64,000 nucleotides of DNA, from NCBI GenBank assembly GCA_017983695.1, contig JAGOAX010000004.1, positions 124,001 through 188,000 on the forward strand. The letters are read 5' to 3'. The number at the start of each line of letters is the position of its first letter. Within the stretch, counting starts at the first letter, position 1. This DNA is from Ferruginibacter sp. (GTDB lineage Bacteria > Bacteroidota > Bacteroidia > Chitinophagales > Chitinophagaceae). The notes beneath the pieces were generated by a model that saw nothing but the letters and a program-made list of their open reading frames with translations, did not search any database and was not told where the DNA came from. Of this stretch, positions 8,060-15,897 are shown piece by piece. A program made the position numbers and the translations under genes.

Positions 8060-9505
8060 TTATCGTTTATTTCCTTCAAGTTCTTTTAACCTGTTTTTTG
8101 GTTCTTCAAAATCAGGAGTAATTGCAAGTGCTCTTTTGTAATAAATTATAGCATCAGCTTTGCGGTTTAAGGCAAGATAAATATTCCCCATGTTTACCAT
8201 TACCAGATCTTTATTATAAAATTCTGCAGCATTGTTTTCACCAATGATCCTTGCATCTTCATATCTTTTTAATGTGAGTAATTGCTCTGCAATAAAATTC
8301 ATAGATATCCAGTCGATATAAAAATGAGAAGTGTCTGCTTTCATTCTTTTAAATGCTTCCACTGCTTTTACTGCACCCTGCTCGGTTATCAGTTTCTCTA
8401 TGGCTTTATGAACGGGTTGTTTAAGACGAACCGGTTTATTGTACAGTACTTTGGCAAGGTTACCTGTTATACCAAAAAAATCGGTAGGGGAGCTGTTGCA
8501 AAGAATAACTATTAAACTGTTTGTAGCCGGAATACGGACCAGGAAAGATAAAAAACCTTCCGTCATTCCTAAATGAAAATTAGAAGCAACACTGTCTGTA
8601 TTGGAGAATTTATAATGCCTGTTAAACCATCCGTAACCATACCACATTGGTTTGTTAAGAGTTGGTGTTAACATTTGCGCTGTGAGCTCTTTGTTCAATA
8701 AAGTATTATTGCTGATGGCAGCATGAAATTTAAAAAGGTCTTCAACGGTAGAATATATATCACCCGTTCCCATAGTATTGGATTGGTCACGAAAATCGGA
8801 ACTGGTATAGCCACCGAAACTGTAATCGTATCCTGTAGCTCTTTTATTAACGATCTGTGTATGAAAATAAGAACCCGAACTGGTCATGCCAATCTTATCA
8901 AAAATATCTTCCTTCATCAATTGCGAATAAGATTTCCCCGTAACCTTTTCCATAATATAGCCCAATGTAAAATAACCCCAGCTGCTGTAGAGGTATCTTG
9001 ATTCCGGTTCAAAGGCCAGGGCAGAATCCATATAAAGTTTTACATAGTCTTCCCTGGTATAATTCTGGCGGCTGATCCTCGGAAAAAAATCTTTTGTAAT
9101 ATCATAATTGGGCATGCCCGAACTATGGCTTAACAATTGCTTTATGGTTACTTTAGCTGCAGGCTTGCCAACAAATTGCGGAAGATAATCTGCAATAGTT
9201 TTATCAAGACCAATTAATCCTTTTTGTACCTGTATCAACATCAGCATGGCAGTAATCGGTTTCGATACTGAACCAATCATAAATTTTGTATCCGTGGCAT
9301 TAGGAATATTCCATTCCCTGTTGGCTAATCCAAAAGCTGCTTTGTAAATAACTTTTCCCTGCTCCGCAACCAAAACACTTCCATCGAACATGTTGTAGTT
9401 ATGGTAGGCTTTCATTATTTCATCCAACTTGCTTTTTTTGCTTTGTGCCACACAGGCATGTATTGCAAAAATAAACAGGCATACAAAAATTAAATAGCGC
9501 TTCAT
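8060..9505 (-). CDS. Secreted class C beta-lactamase-like serine hydrolase with TPR tail
   Basis: 481 residues with a signal peptide (1-20). The beta-lactamase-type domain carries the nucleophile motif S79-V-S-K82, a second motif Y173-S-S (instead of the usual Y-x-N) and a late H-L-G motif. Residues about 400-475 form TPR-like helices (AEQLLTLKRYEDARIIGE, then a repeat with IYLALNRKADAIIYYKRAL). Family members are periplasmic esterases, D-Ala peptidases or amidases and rarely true beta-lactamases. The TPR tail suggests a protein partner. It is paralogous to the gene at 15898-17220, sharing KVIYKxAFGxAxREWNxPN. Confidence 0.86.
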   Translation of the reverse strand: MKRYLIFVCLFIFAIHACVAQSKKSKLDEIMKAYHNYNMFDGSVLVAEQGKVIYKAAFGLANREWNIPNATDTKFMIGSVSKPITAMLMLIQVQKGLIGLDKTIADYLPQFVGKPAAKVTIKQLLSHSSGMPNYDITKDFFPRISRQNYTREDYVKLYMDSALAFEPESRYLYSSWGYFTLGYIMEKVTGKSYSQLMKEDIFDKIGMTSSGSYFHTQIVNKRATGYDYSFGGYTSSDFRDQSNTMGTGDIYSTVEDLFKFHAAISNNTLLNKELTAQMLTPTLNKPMWYGYGWFNRHYKFSNTDSVASNFHLGMTEGFLSFLVRIPATNSLIVILCNSSPTDFFGITGNLAKVLYNKPVRLKQPVHKAIEKLITEQGAVKAVEAFKRMKADTSHFYIDWISMNFIAEQLLTLKRYEDARIIGENNAAEFYNKDLVMVNMGNIYLALNRKADAIIYYKRALAITPDFEEPKNRLKELEGNKR

Positions 9506-9563
9506 GTGATTATGTGTTACTACGAATATACCAACTAATTCAATGCTTTTTTTGCCTGATTTA

Positions 9564-10022
9564 TCATGTCATTTTAGTTAATTCATTTTCCAGCCTGTCA
9601 AAGTTCTCTTCATTTTTGTCAACCACAAATTTCTTTAGCTTATTACACTCATCTGCTGAAGTAAAGAGCATTTTAAAAACAATTCTTGTTTTGTTATCAG
9701 GTACTTCTTCAAATGTTGCAAGTACCTGGAATATGGGTTTGGAAATACGTTGCCAGGCAATTAGTGCCGGCCTGTCTATTTTTATAAATTCACATTCGTT
9801 GGGATAATTGCCTTTATCGGGGCCATGCATAATAAAACGCCATTTGCCACCCGGCCTCAGATCAAACTCGTTAAAAGTATTGGTAAAGCCTGCAGGTCCC
9901 CACCAGTTTATTAAATGGTTTGGATCTGTCCAGGCTGTAAAAACAATTTCCCTTGCTGTATTAACAATTCTTGAACTTACAATTTCACAGTCGGGAGTTG
10001 TGGATATAATTTCTGATGTCAT
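9564..10022 (-). CDS. SRPBCC / AHSA1-type START-like domain protein
   Basis: 152 residues matching the activator-of-Hsp90-ATPase homologue 1 branch of the SRPBCC fold: an early SRIVNTAREIVFTAWTDP, then LINWWGPAGFTN, F-D-L-R-P-G-G-K-W-R-F and a C-terminal helix with ENFDRLENEL. The fold is a helix-grip cavity for a hydrophobic ligand; bacterial members are uncharacterized or resistance-associated. Single gene, with repeat copy A just upstream. Confidence 0.88.
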   Translation of the reverse strand: MTSEIISTTPDCEIVSSRIVNTAREIVFTAWTDPNHLINWWGPAGFTNTFNEFDLRPGGKWRFIMHGPDKGNYPNECEFIKIDRPALIAWQRISKPIFQVLATFEEVPDNKTRIVFKMLFTSADECNKLKKFVVDKNEENFDRLENELTKMT

Positions 10023-10055
10023 TGAGACTAGTTTTTATTCAAATTGTTTGTGGCC

Positions 10056-10116
10056 TGGCAGGGTTTTCACACAAACTATTTTCATTACTATAGCAGCATG
10101 CAGGATAACACAGCCA
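10056..10116 (+). repeat. Dispersed palindromic repeat, copy A
   Basis: Most divergent of four copies. It keeps AGGGTTTTCACACAA and the core TATTTTCATTACTATAGCAG with CATGCA, but the right arm has decayed (GGATAACACAGCCA). It lies between the SRPBCC gene and the 86-residue membrane protein gene. Copies B-D are at 17404, 18840 and 20132, in the same orientation. Confidence 0.6.
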
Positions 10117-10212
10117 GTAACGTAAGAGCCCGGGAAGTGAGGTTCAGTTTGCTGGATAAAACAGTTGGATTTGTCAGCGTGCCTTTAAGTTAGGTGCAGA
10201 TAACTTTTTTTA

Positions 10213-10473
10213 TTATCCCTGGTTGTTTTTAAAATAATTCCTGTAAACATTTACCACAATTAACAGGGAAAATAGTATTATAAAATAAGTAAAAAGATAA
10301 CTTATATCCAAAAATGTCTTTTGAAAAATTTCAGTCTTTGCCAATACAATAATAGTAACACCAATAAGCCAAACTAATGTTACTACAGCCAGATTAGTTT
10401 TTGATGGCGTTTTAAACCATTTACTTTGACCAAAGCTTGTTTTGGAAAAAGGTTTATCAGAGAATATTTTCAT
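10213..10473 (-). CDS. Small membrane protein, unknown function
   Basis: 86 residues with a basic N-terminus (about 1-27) and two hydrophobic helices, about 29-46 and 58-76. I do not recognize a family. The gaps on both sides (190 and 103 bases) suggest its own promoter. The reading frame and composition are plausible for a real membrane protein, but no homology can be claimed. Confidence 0.55.
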   Translation of the reverse strand: MKIFSDKPFSKTSFGQSKWFKTPSKTNLAVVTLVWLIGVTIIVLAKTEIFQKTFLDISYLFTYFIILFSLLIVVNVYRNYFKNNQG

Positions 10474-10576
10474 ATCGTTGACTTTTAAATAGAGATTAAA
10501 TATAAGTAATAAAAAGCAACCATGAAATATTTAGTGCCCATTTTTAATTTTTATTGATACGCATAAGGGTTAATTT

Positions 10577-11029
10577 TTAACTTCTTTTAATAAGTGTTGA
10601 ATGCAGGTGTTTTACCTTCCACTGTTTTTTTTGTTTAACTAAAACTACAGTTTCCAGCCATTGTACCGTTGACTGTTTGCCATCTTTTGTTATTGCCGAC
10701 TGAAGACGATAAGTAACCCATGCTGTGGTTTTATCTATGTTGGTCTTGATGAATTCAAAACTATTGGTACGTTTAAAATCTGCTGTCTGGTTCAGTGTAA
10801 TAGCCTTCGTAATAAGTGTGTCTATATTCCATACCTCGCCATATTCGTATAAAGTAATATCTGCGGTGCTATAGTTTTTCAGACTTACTGAATCCCGGTT
10901 AGATAAAGCATCAAATAGTTTTATAACGGTTTGCTGTACCGATTGCTGGTTATTGGTTGTTGGTTGCTGTGCCTGCAAAAATGCTATGCATAAAATGGCA
11001 GGGAGAAGGGGAATTATTTTTTTTATCAT
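10577..11029 (-). CDS. Secreted SnoaL/DUF4440-like (NTF2-fold) protein
   Basis: 150 residues with a signal peptide ending near FLQAQ (residue 21). The mature part has the NTF2-like order: a helix QTVIKLFDALSNRDSVSLKNY, then a short strand with ITLYEYGEVW, then beta strands ending KKQWKVKHLHST. These small cone-shaped domains bind small ligands or act as enzymes; no catalytic residue can be assigned. It starts directly at the end of the S9 peptidase gene with no gap, so the two are co-transcribed and likely translationally coupled. Confidence 0.75.
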   Translation of the reverse strand: MIKKIIPLLPAILCIAFLQAQQPTTNNQQSVQQTVIKLFDALSNRDSVSLKNYSTADITLYEYGEVWNIDTLITKAITLNQTADFKRTNSFEFIKTNIDKTTAWVTYRLQSAITKDGKQSTVQWLETVVLVKQKKQWKVKHLHSTLIKRS

Positions 11030-13036
11030 TTACTTCAAATATTTATCTAACCAATCTAATATGTACCTGTTCATTTCTTTTGTTCTTATTGGGTCGGTTG
11101 GTATATGTCCGGTAATGGGGAAAGCAATAAATTTTGATTCTTTACCATTGTCTTGCAGTGCTCTGAAATAAGTGTATGATTGAGAAATGGGAACTCTTTC
11201 GTCACCTGTATTAGATAAAATCAATGTAGGTGTTTTTACATTTTCAACATAAGTTATGGGTGAGTTTTTTATCCAGTTTGCTTTTACTTTCTTATCAGTA
11301 AAAGGCGAGATGCCTTTACTAACTTCAAACCGGGACATACTTCCCACATCATTTTGAGAATACTGAGCCAGCCAGTCTGTAACTGCTGCACCTGCAATGG
11401 CACATTTCCAACCTTGATAATTTCCAATAAGCCAGGTAGTCATAAAACCACCATAGCTCCAGCCAGTTACTGCAATTTTAGTTGTGTCAATATATTTTCG
11501 TTTTTTCAACTCAGCTAATCCTTTCATAACATCTCTGCCCGGTCCTTCACCTGCATCACCATTAATGGATTCCGAAAAACGGTAGCCCATATTATCACTG
11601 CCACGGTAGTTGGGTTGAAAAACAATATACTCATGTGCTGCTTTTAATTGTGCCGATGAATTGAAAAACTCTTTTGAGGTACTCCTTGGCCCACCATGAA
11701 TTTCCAACACCAATGGATATTTTTTAGCAGGGTCAAAATCAGGTGGAAAAGTGAGAATTCCATTCGGAGTAAATTCATCCGATTTCCAACTAAAAGTTTC
11801 TACTTTTCCCAATTGCACCAACTTCATTTCCTCATGAAAATTGGTGAGTTGTTTTGGTGCCGATTCCGGATTGGCCATAAAGTAAAGCTCCTGTGGAGAT
11901 TGAGGGGTGCTTGCAATCATAGCGATGCAATTATTCTTTCCAACATTATAATTGTACCAATAGGCTCCGGTAATGCTTATGTTGTTGAGATGTAGTTTTT
12001 TTGCTGCGCCGCTGATTGGTTGCATCCATAACGAAACGTTATTAAAATCATTAGCCGCTACAAAAAGGGCTTTACTATCTATACTCCATACTGACCTGAA
12101 AAAACAACGGTCCAATTTAGCCGTTACATTCATGCCGTTGCCACCGGTGGCTGAGGCAACAAAAATATCATAGGCATAACCTGCATTTTTTAAATTTAGT
12201 TGATAAGCAATGGACTTACCATCGGGAGAAAATAATGGCTGTCTCTCTTTATGCATCGCATCAGGTGCTATCTGGCTGCTGGTAATTCTGGTAATTTTTC
12301 CAGTAGCAATGTCAACTGTTTTAATAGTAAAAATAAGTTCGCCAGAGTAAGGTGATTCATTGCTTTGCAGGATGATATTTTTTCCATCGGGAGACCAGGA
12401 AAATGAATTAGGTGCGCCAGCAGGAACTGTCCAGTTGCCAGACGTAAGCTTTTTTGCCTCACCACTATCGGTTGGGATAAGCCAGAGATGAGATGGAGTT
12501 GGCCGGGCATTCATAAACATACTGTTGTATTTTATTTCAAAGCCATCATAACCTTTCTCAATCATTTTTTTATTTGGCACTTCGTCTTGCTGCACAAAAG
12601 CAAACGCAGTACCATTGGGGCTCCACTCAAATTGTGTGACACCCGATAGTGAGTTGGTAATCTTCTTTGCTTCCCCACCATTCATTGATAATAAAAAGAT
12701 TTGTGCCTTTGCAGTTACATCGGCAGCTATAAACGCAATAGCATTACCCGATGGAGACCATCTTGGATAATTAACCAAAGTCCTTTCAAATGTTAATTGT
12801 TGGGCAGCTCCGCTCTCCACATCTACTTTATAGATAAAAGATTTGTTTTTGTTGGTGGCTGTATCAGGTTTGGAGACTACTACCAAAACTGATTTACCAT
12901 CAGGAGATATTTGTGGGTCGGTAAGCGTATAGAGTTTATCCATATCATTTAACTCAAATTTCTTTTGAGCGGAAAGTTGAAAAGAAAAAATTTGCAGCAA
13001 TGCAATAATTAAAAGAGTTGATTTTATTCTTTTCAT
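11030..13036 (-). CDS. Secreted S9 family prolyl oligopeptidase / acylaminoacyl-peptidase-like
   Basis: 668 residues with a signal peptide (1-23). The N-terminal half holds WD40/TolB-like propeller repeats (several SPDGK / SPxGxAIAF blades). The C-terminal alpha/beta hydrolase domain has the nucleophile Ser527 in GWSYGG, an Asp in SNTGDERVP and a His in ITGHIPTDP near the end. The family cleaves short peptides in the periplasm, often dipeptides or acyl-amino acids. Length and architecture are complete. It is the first gene of a two-gene unit with the SnoaL-like gene. Confidence 0.92.
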   Translation of the reverse strand: MKRIKSTLLIIALLQIFSFQLSAQKKFELNDMDKLYTLTDPQISPDGKSVLVVVSKPDTATNKNKSFIYKVDVESGAAQQLTFERTLVNYPRWSPSGNAIAFIAADVTAKAQIFLLSMNGGEAKKITNSLSGVTQFEWSPNGTAFAFVQQDEVPNKKMIEKGYDGFEIKYNSMFMNARPTPSHLWLIPTDSGEAKKLTSGNWTVPAGAPNSFSWSPDGKNIILQSNESPYSGELIFTIKTVDIATGKITRITSSQIAPDAMHKERQPLFSPDGKSIAYQLNLKNAGYAYDIFVASATGGNGMNVTAKLDRCFFRSVWSIDSKALFVAANDFNNVSLWMQPISGAAKKLHLNNISITGAYWYNYNVGKNNCIAMIASTPQSPQELYFMANPESAPKQLTNFHEEMKLVQLGKVETFSWKSDEFTPNGILTFPPDFDPAKKYPLVLEIHGGPRSTSKEFFNSSAQLKAAHEYIVFQPNYRGSDNMGYRFSESINGDAGEGPGRDVMKGLAELKKRKYIDTTKIAVTGWSYGGFMTTWLIGNYQGWKCAIAGAAVTDWLAQYSQNDVGSMSRFEVSKGISPFTDKKVKANWIKNSPITYVENVKTPTLILSNTGDERVPISQSYTYFRALQDNGKESKFIAFPITGHIPTDPIRTKEMNRYILDWLDKYLK

Positions 13037-13097
13037 AATTTTATTTTAACCTATTGTTAAATTATTGGGCTTTAGCCAAAATGTTTTTCATGATATT

Positions 13098-13997
13098 TTA
13101 TTCGTAATGATATTTAGTTTTAAAATATGCTATAAGCTCTGCATTATTTTTTTTCAGTTTTTGCAAGTCATTCAGTCTCGCCCTGCACCACCCCGAATAC
13201 ATTTTCAACTGATTGAAATACCGGTTTAATAGTTCCTTGTTGTTACCATATAAAGTAAAAACTGTGGAAGTGTTGAGCGTATCTTGCCAGCTTTCATAAT
13301 TGACCAGAGAGTAAAATGTATTCCGGATTTCCGTTTGAACTTCCTGGAATCCGCTGGTCTCGGCAGCTTTATATTTCCGGAGCAGGTTATCATAAAGCAG
13401 AATACTGTCTGCATCTGCTGCTTTTAATAAGCGAAGCCCCCCCGCATTTTTCAGTTGCTGTAAGGTACGGTCTGTATATACCATGTCCGGAAAGTCAATG
13501 GAATTTCGGACAATGGCCGTTAAACAGTTTATTTGGGGGCTGTTAGTCTGCAGGGAGTCATAACAGGAAGGCATGTTTTTCAAAACGGAGCGTTTTGCCT
13601 CGAACCTTCTTATAAGGTCGTTGAAATGAGATGAATCAGTTATCAGGTCTTCATAAAAAGAATAGACATACTGTTTACCTCTGTCTTTTTCTATTTTATG
13701 CTCTAACTGATACTCTGCAAAAAAGCCACAGAACACAGCAAGGAACAACATTAAAAATTCCCAGAAATATGATTTCCAGTTTTTCTTGTGATGCGGCGCT
13801 GCCGGGTCGTGGGCATGATGGTGTACTTCCATATCTTCGGTTTGTAGTGTGGGGTTTATAGTCCCGATAGGCATCGGGATTTCGCTTTGCTCAATTTGTG
13901 CTTGTTCAGCTTCATCAGTTGAAGGGTTGTTCAACTCTTGCTCATTGTTTGGCGGTATTGTTTCCTCTTCGTTGTGGATGGGTTTGTTTTCTTCCAT
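13098..13997 (-). CDS. One-pass membrane protein, distal paralog of the membrane/Bro-N operon
   Basis: 299 residues. Residues 1-70 are a Glu/Pro/Asn-rich, His-containing tail ending in HHHAHDPAAPHHKKNWK; one transmembrane helix follows (about 77-97, WEFLMLFLAVFCGFFAEY); the remaining 200 residues are a helical domain with YEDLITDSSHFNDLI and LQQLKNAGGLRLL. The basic flank before the helix predicts a cytoplasmic N-terminus and an external C-terminal domain. It resembles DUF6090-type Bacteroidota proteins in its anchor, an association made from memory. Its ATG overlaps the upstream stop as TAATG. Confidence 0.6.
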   Translation of the reverse strand: MEENKPIHNEEETIPPNNEQELNNPSTDEAEQAQIEQSEIPMPIGTINPTLQTEDMEVHHHAHDPAAPHHKKNWKSYFWEFLMLFLAVFCGFFAEYQLEHKIEKDRGKQYVYSFYEDLITDSSHFNDLIRRFEAKRSVLKNMPSCYDSLQTNSPQINCLTAIVRNSIDFPDMVYTDRTLQQLKNAGGLRLLKAADADSILLYDNLLRKYKAAETSGFQEVQTEIRNTFYSLVNYESWQDTLNTSTVFTLYGNNKELLNRYFNQLKMYSGWCRARLNDLQKLKKNNAELIAYFKTKYHYE

Positions 13998-14821
13998 TAT
14001 TTTTTCTTTGCCTTATTCGTAATTAATTTTTTTGCATTCTGGCTATTCACTACTTGCTTCCCTGTTTTTGCTTCAATGGCTTTACGGGTATTGCCTGCAA
14101 TTACACCGCCCTGTTTTGCTATTGCTTTGTTTGCAATAAAATTTATAGGCTTTTTCTCTTTACTTATTTCTGCAGTGGTGGCTTCGGCAAGCATATTCAA
14201 TACCAATTCTAAATTGGTCATATTATCTCTCAGGTTTTCTTTCTTTAAATTTTTATGCTGCTTGTATTGCTTTACAGTTTTGCCACTCCAGGCTTGCGTT
14301 ATAACATCCGTAAGTACTGCAAATTCTTGCCCTTTCTTTACACCACGGCTTTCCCATTCATCTGTTAATTCTTTTCTTACTTCAATACTTTTTAACCGTT
14401 GGTTAATCCATTCTTTACTGTAACCTAACTGCATATAATTTTCCATTGCCCGGTCTATACTTTTTTCAGGGTCCTGGCTTTCTTCAATTCTTTCGTAACC
14501 AGTTTTGGCTAGCCATTGTTTAAAAGGCTCTGCCTTTGGCGATGGAATAGATTGAATGAGACGGAAGAGTTGTTCGGTGTCCGCTACGTCTGTAAGCCTG
14601 AGTTTACCATCAGCAGCTTCCATTTTCAAAGCGTGACAGTTCGTCACGGTTTCATTTCCTTCTTTTTTCAAGCGCTCTTTTAGTTTGCGCCAATAGGCCA
14701 GGGCATTAACACTTTCTGTTAAAATGCCAACAATGTCTGTGATAGAGAAATACCATTTCTCTTCCTCGGCATCCCAATGGCTGCGTATTTTTTTGTGCTC
14801 AAAGAGTTTAATATTGCTCAT
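13997..14821 (-). CDS. Bro-N / phage-antirepressor-like protein
   Basis: 274 residues. The first 120 show a Bro-N-type pattern: KLFEHKKIRSHWDAEEEKWYFSITDIVGIL, then a WRKLKERLKKEG helix, then LRLTDVADTEQLFRLIQSIPSPKAEPFKQWL, all typical of antirepressor N-domains that bind DNA. The C-terminal half is basic and helical and ends in a Lys-rich tail (KKLITNKAKKK). It starts 7 bases after the proximal membrane-protein gene and overlaps the distal one by one base. No other phage gene is nearby, so this is not an obvious prophage. Confidence 0.72.
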   Translation of the reverse strand: MSNIKLFEHKKIRSHWDAEEEKWYFSITDIVGILTESVNALAYWRKLKERLKKEGNETVTNCHALKMEAADGKLRLTDVADTEQLFRLIQSIPSPKAEPFKQWLAKTGYERIEESQDPEKSIDRAMENYMQLGYSKEWINQRLKSIEVRKELTDEWESRGVKKGQEFAVLTDVITQAWSGKTVKQYKQHKNLKKENLRDNMTNLELVLNMLAEATTAEISKEKKPINFIANKAIAKQGGVIAGNTRKAIEAKTGKQVVNSQNAKKLITNKAKKK

Positions 14822-14828
14822 ACATAAA

Positions 14829-15785
14829 TTATTTAAAGGAATATTCCTTTTTAATCATTTCAATAAGCCCCTTTGCCCGGTTTTGAAGGGCAATAGCATT
14901 ACGGACATAAAACTTAATGGTGCTGGAATAGTAATGATAGTTCAGCGATACGGTGTTTATATCCTTTACATCAGCAGAAAGCAGCAATGGCTTTCCCAGG
15001 GGTTTGCTGATAGCTGTTCTTCGGCCTCCCAAACCACTAACAGCGGAAATTTTTATATTCATCGTCATTTGCTGAAAAACATAACTGTCAAACAACCAAG
15101 TATTCCCTTTGTGAATTTCATCCATTTTTAAACGCAGCAGGTCTATCTGATTGGCCAACCACTGAAAAGATGCATAATAAGTCCCAATACTATCCAGTAG
15201 TTCTTTGTTTTTTATATACCGGAGCAATCCTGCAGTCTTAAGCTGGTCAAAAGATTTTGAGTTGGTATAATAATATCCAAGATTGGCAGTAACAGTTCTG
15301 GCTGCAAAATAAATCTCCGAGGTATTTGTAATATCAGAATGTAATAACTCCACCAGTGAGTCGGACATCTTTGCACCATAACTATTGCGGTCTGTTACCG
15401 AATCAAAAAGGATGATATCTGATTGCAGGTCGGATAACATCGAGTTCAACTGTGTCTTCATTTCTTTTTTATGCAGCATACTTTCCCGGGTATTTTCAAC
15501 ATAAGCTCCCAATGATACCGCAAGGAATAACATTAAAAATTCCCAGAAATAAGATTTCCAGTTTTTTTTATGATGCGGCGCTGCCGGGTCGTGGGCATGA
15601 TGATGTACTTCCATGTCAGGGTTTATAGGTTGAAGGTTTAAGGTAGAAAGTTGTTCAGCTTCGGCGGTTGTTTCAGCAGGTACAATGGGCTCATCTGTTG
15701 AAGCATTGTTCAACTGTTGCTCATGCACAGCATCCTGCGGATTGTTTGGCGGCTGTTGTGGTGGTATCTTTTCTTCTTCACTCAT
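14829..15785 (-). CDS. One-pass membrane protein, proximal paralog of the membrane/Bro-N operon
   Basis: 318 residues, same plan as the gene at 13098: an acidic Pro/Gln-rich tail, the phrase MEVHHHAHDPAAPHHKKNWK, one transmembrane helix (about 87-105), then a helical C-terminal domain with LNSMLSDLQSDIILFDSV and FDQLKTAGLLRYIKNKELL. The anchor segment is almost identical between the two paralogs at protein and DNA level, while the C-terminal domains differ strongly. First gene of the three-gene unit apart from the tiny reading frame at 15801-15884. Function unknown. Confidence 0.6.
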   Translation of the reverse strand: MSEEEKIPPQQPPNNPQDAVHEQQLNNASTDEPIVPAETTAEAEQLSTLNLQPINPDMEVHHHAHDPAAPHHKKNWKSYFWEFLMLFLAVSLGAYVENTRESMLHKKEMKTQLNSMLSDLQSDIILFDSVTDRNSYGAKMSDSLVELLHSDITNTSEIYFAARTVTANLGYYYTNSKSFDQLKTAGLLRYIKNKELLDSIGTYYASFQWLANQIDLLRLKMDEIHKGNTWLFDSYVFQQMTMNIKISAVSGLGGRRTAISKPLGKPLLLSADVKDINTVSLNYHYYSSTIKFYVRNAIALQNRAKGLIEMIKKEYSFK

Positions 15786-15800
15786 AGTTTTTGTACTGCT

Positions 15801-15884
15801 TTAATTTTTAAGGTACCGGTATAAAAATGCCGCAGCAAATGCAACGATTACATAAATAATAAACCTGGTGATGCGATGTTTCAT
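15801..15884 (-). CDS. Possible 27-residue membrane microprotein
   Basis: An ATG at 15884 opens a frame reading MKHRITRFIIYVIVAF... and ends with RYLKN and TAA. It is Lys/Arg-rich at both ends with one hydrophobic stretch (residues 8-22), the classic shape of a single-pass microprotein. It sits between the serine hydrolase gene (13 bases upstream) and the membrane/Bro-N operon (15 bases downstream), all leftwards. No homology can be tested here; it could be chance. Confidence 0.4.
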   Translation of the reverse strand: MKHRITRFIIYVIVAFAAAFLYRYLKN

Positions 15885-15897
15885 ATTTTATCTTCAC

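Noticed and set aside
13997..14821. Prophage remnant indicated by the Bro-N-like gene
   Set aside because: No integrase, structural, lysis or replication genes are nearby, and the gene is coupled to membrane-protein genes.
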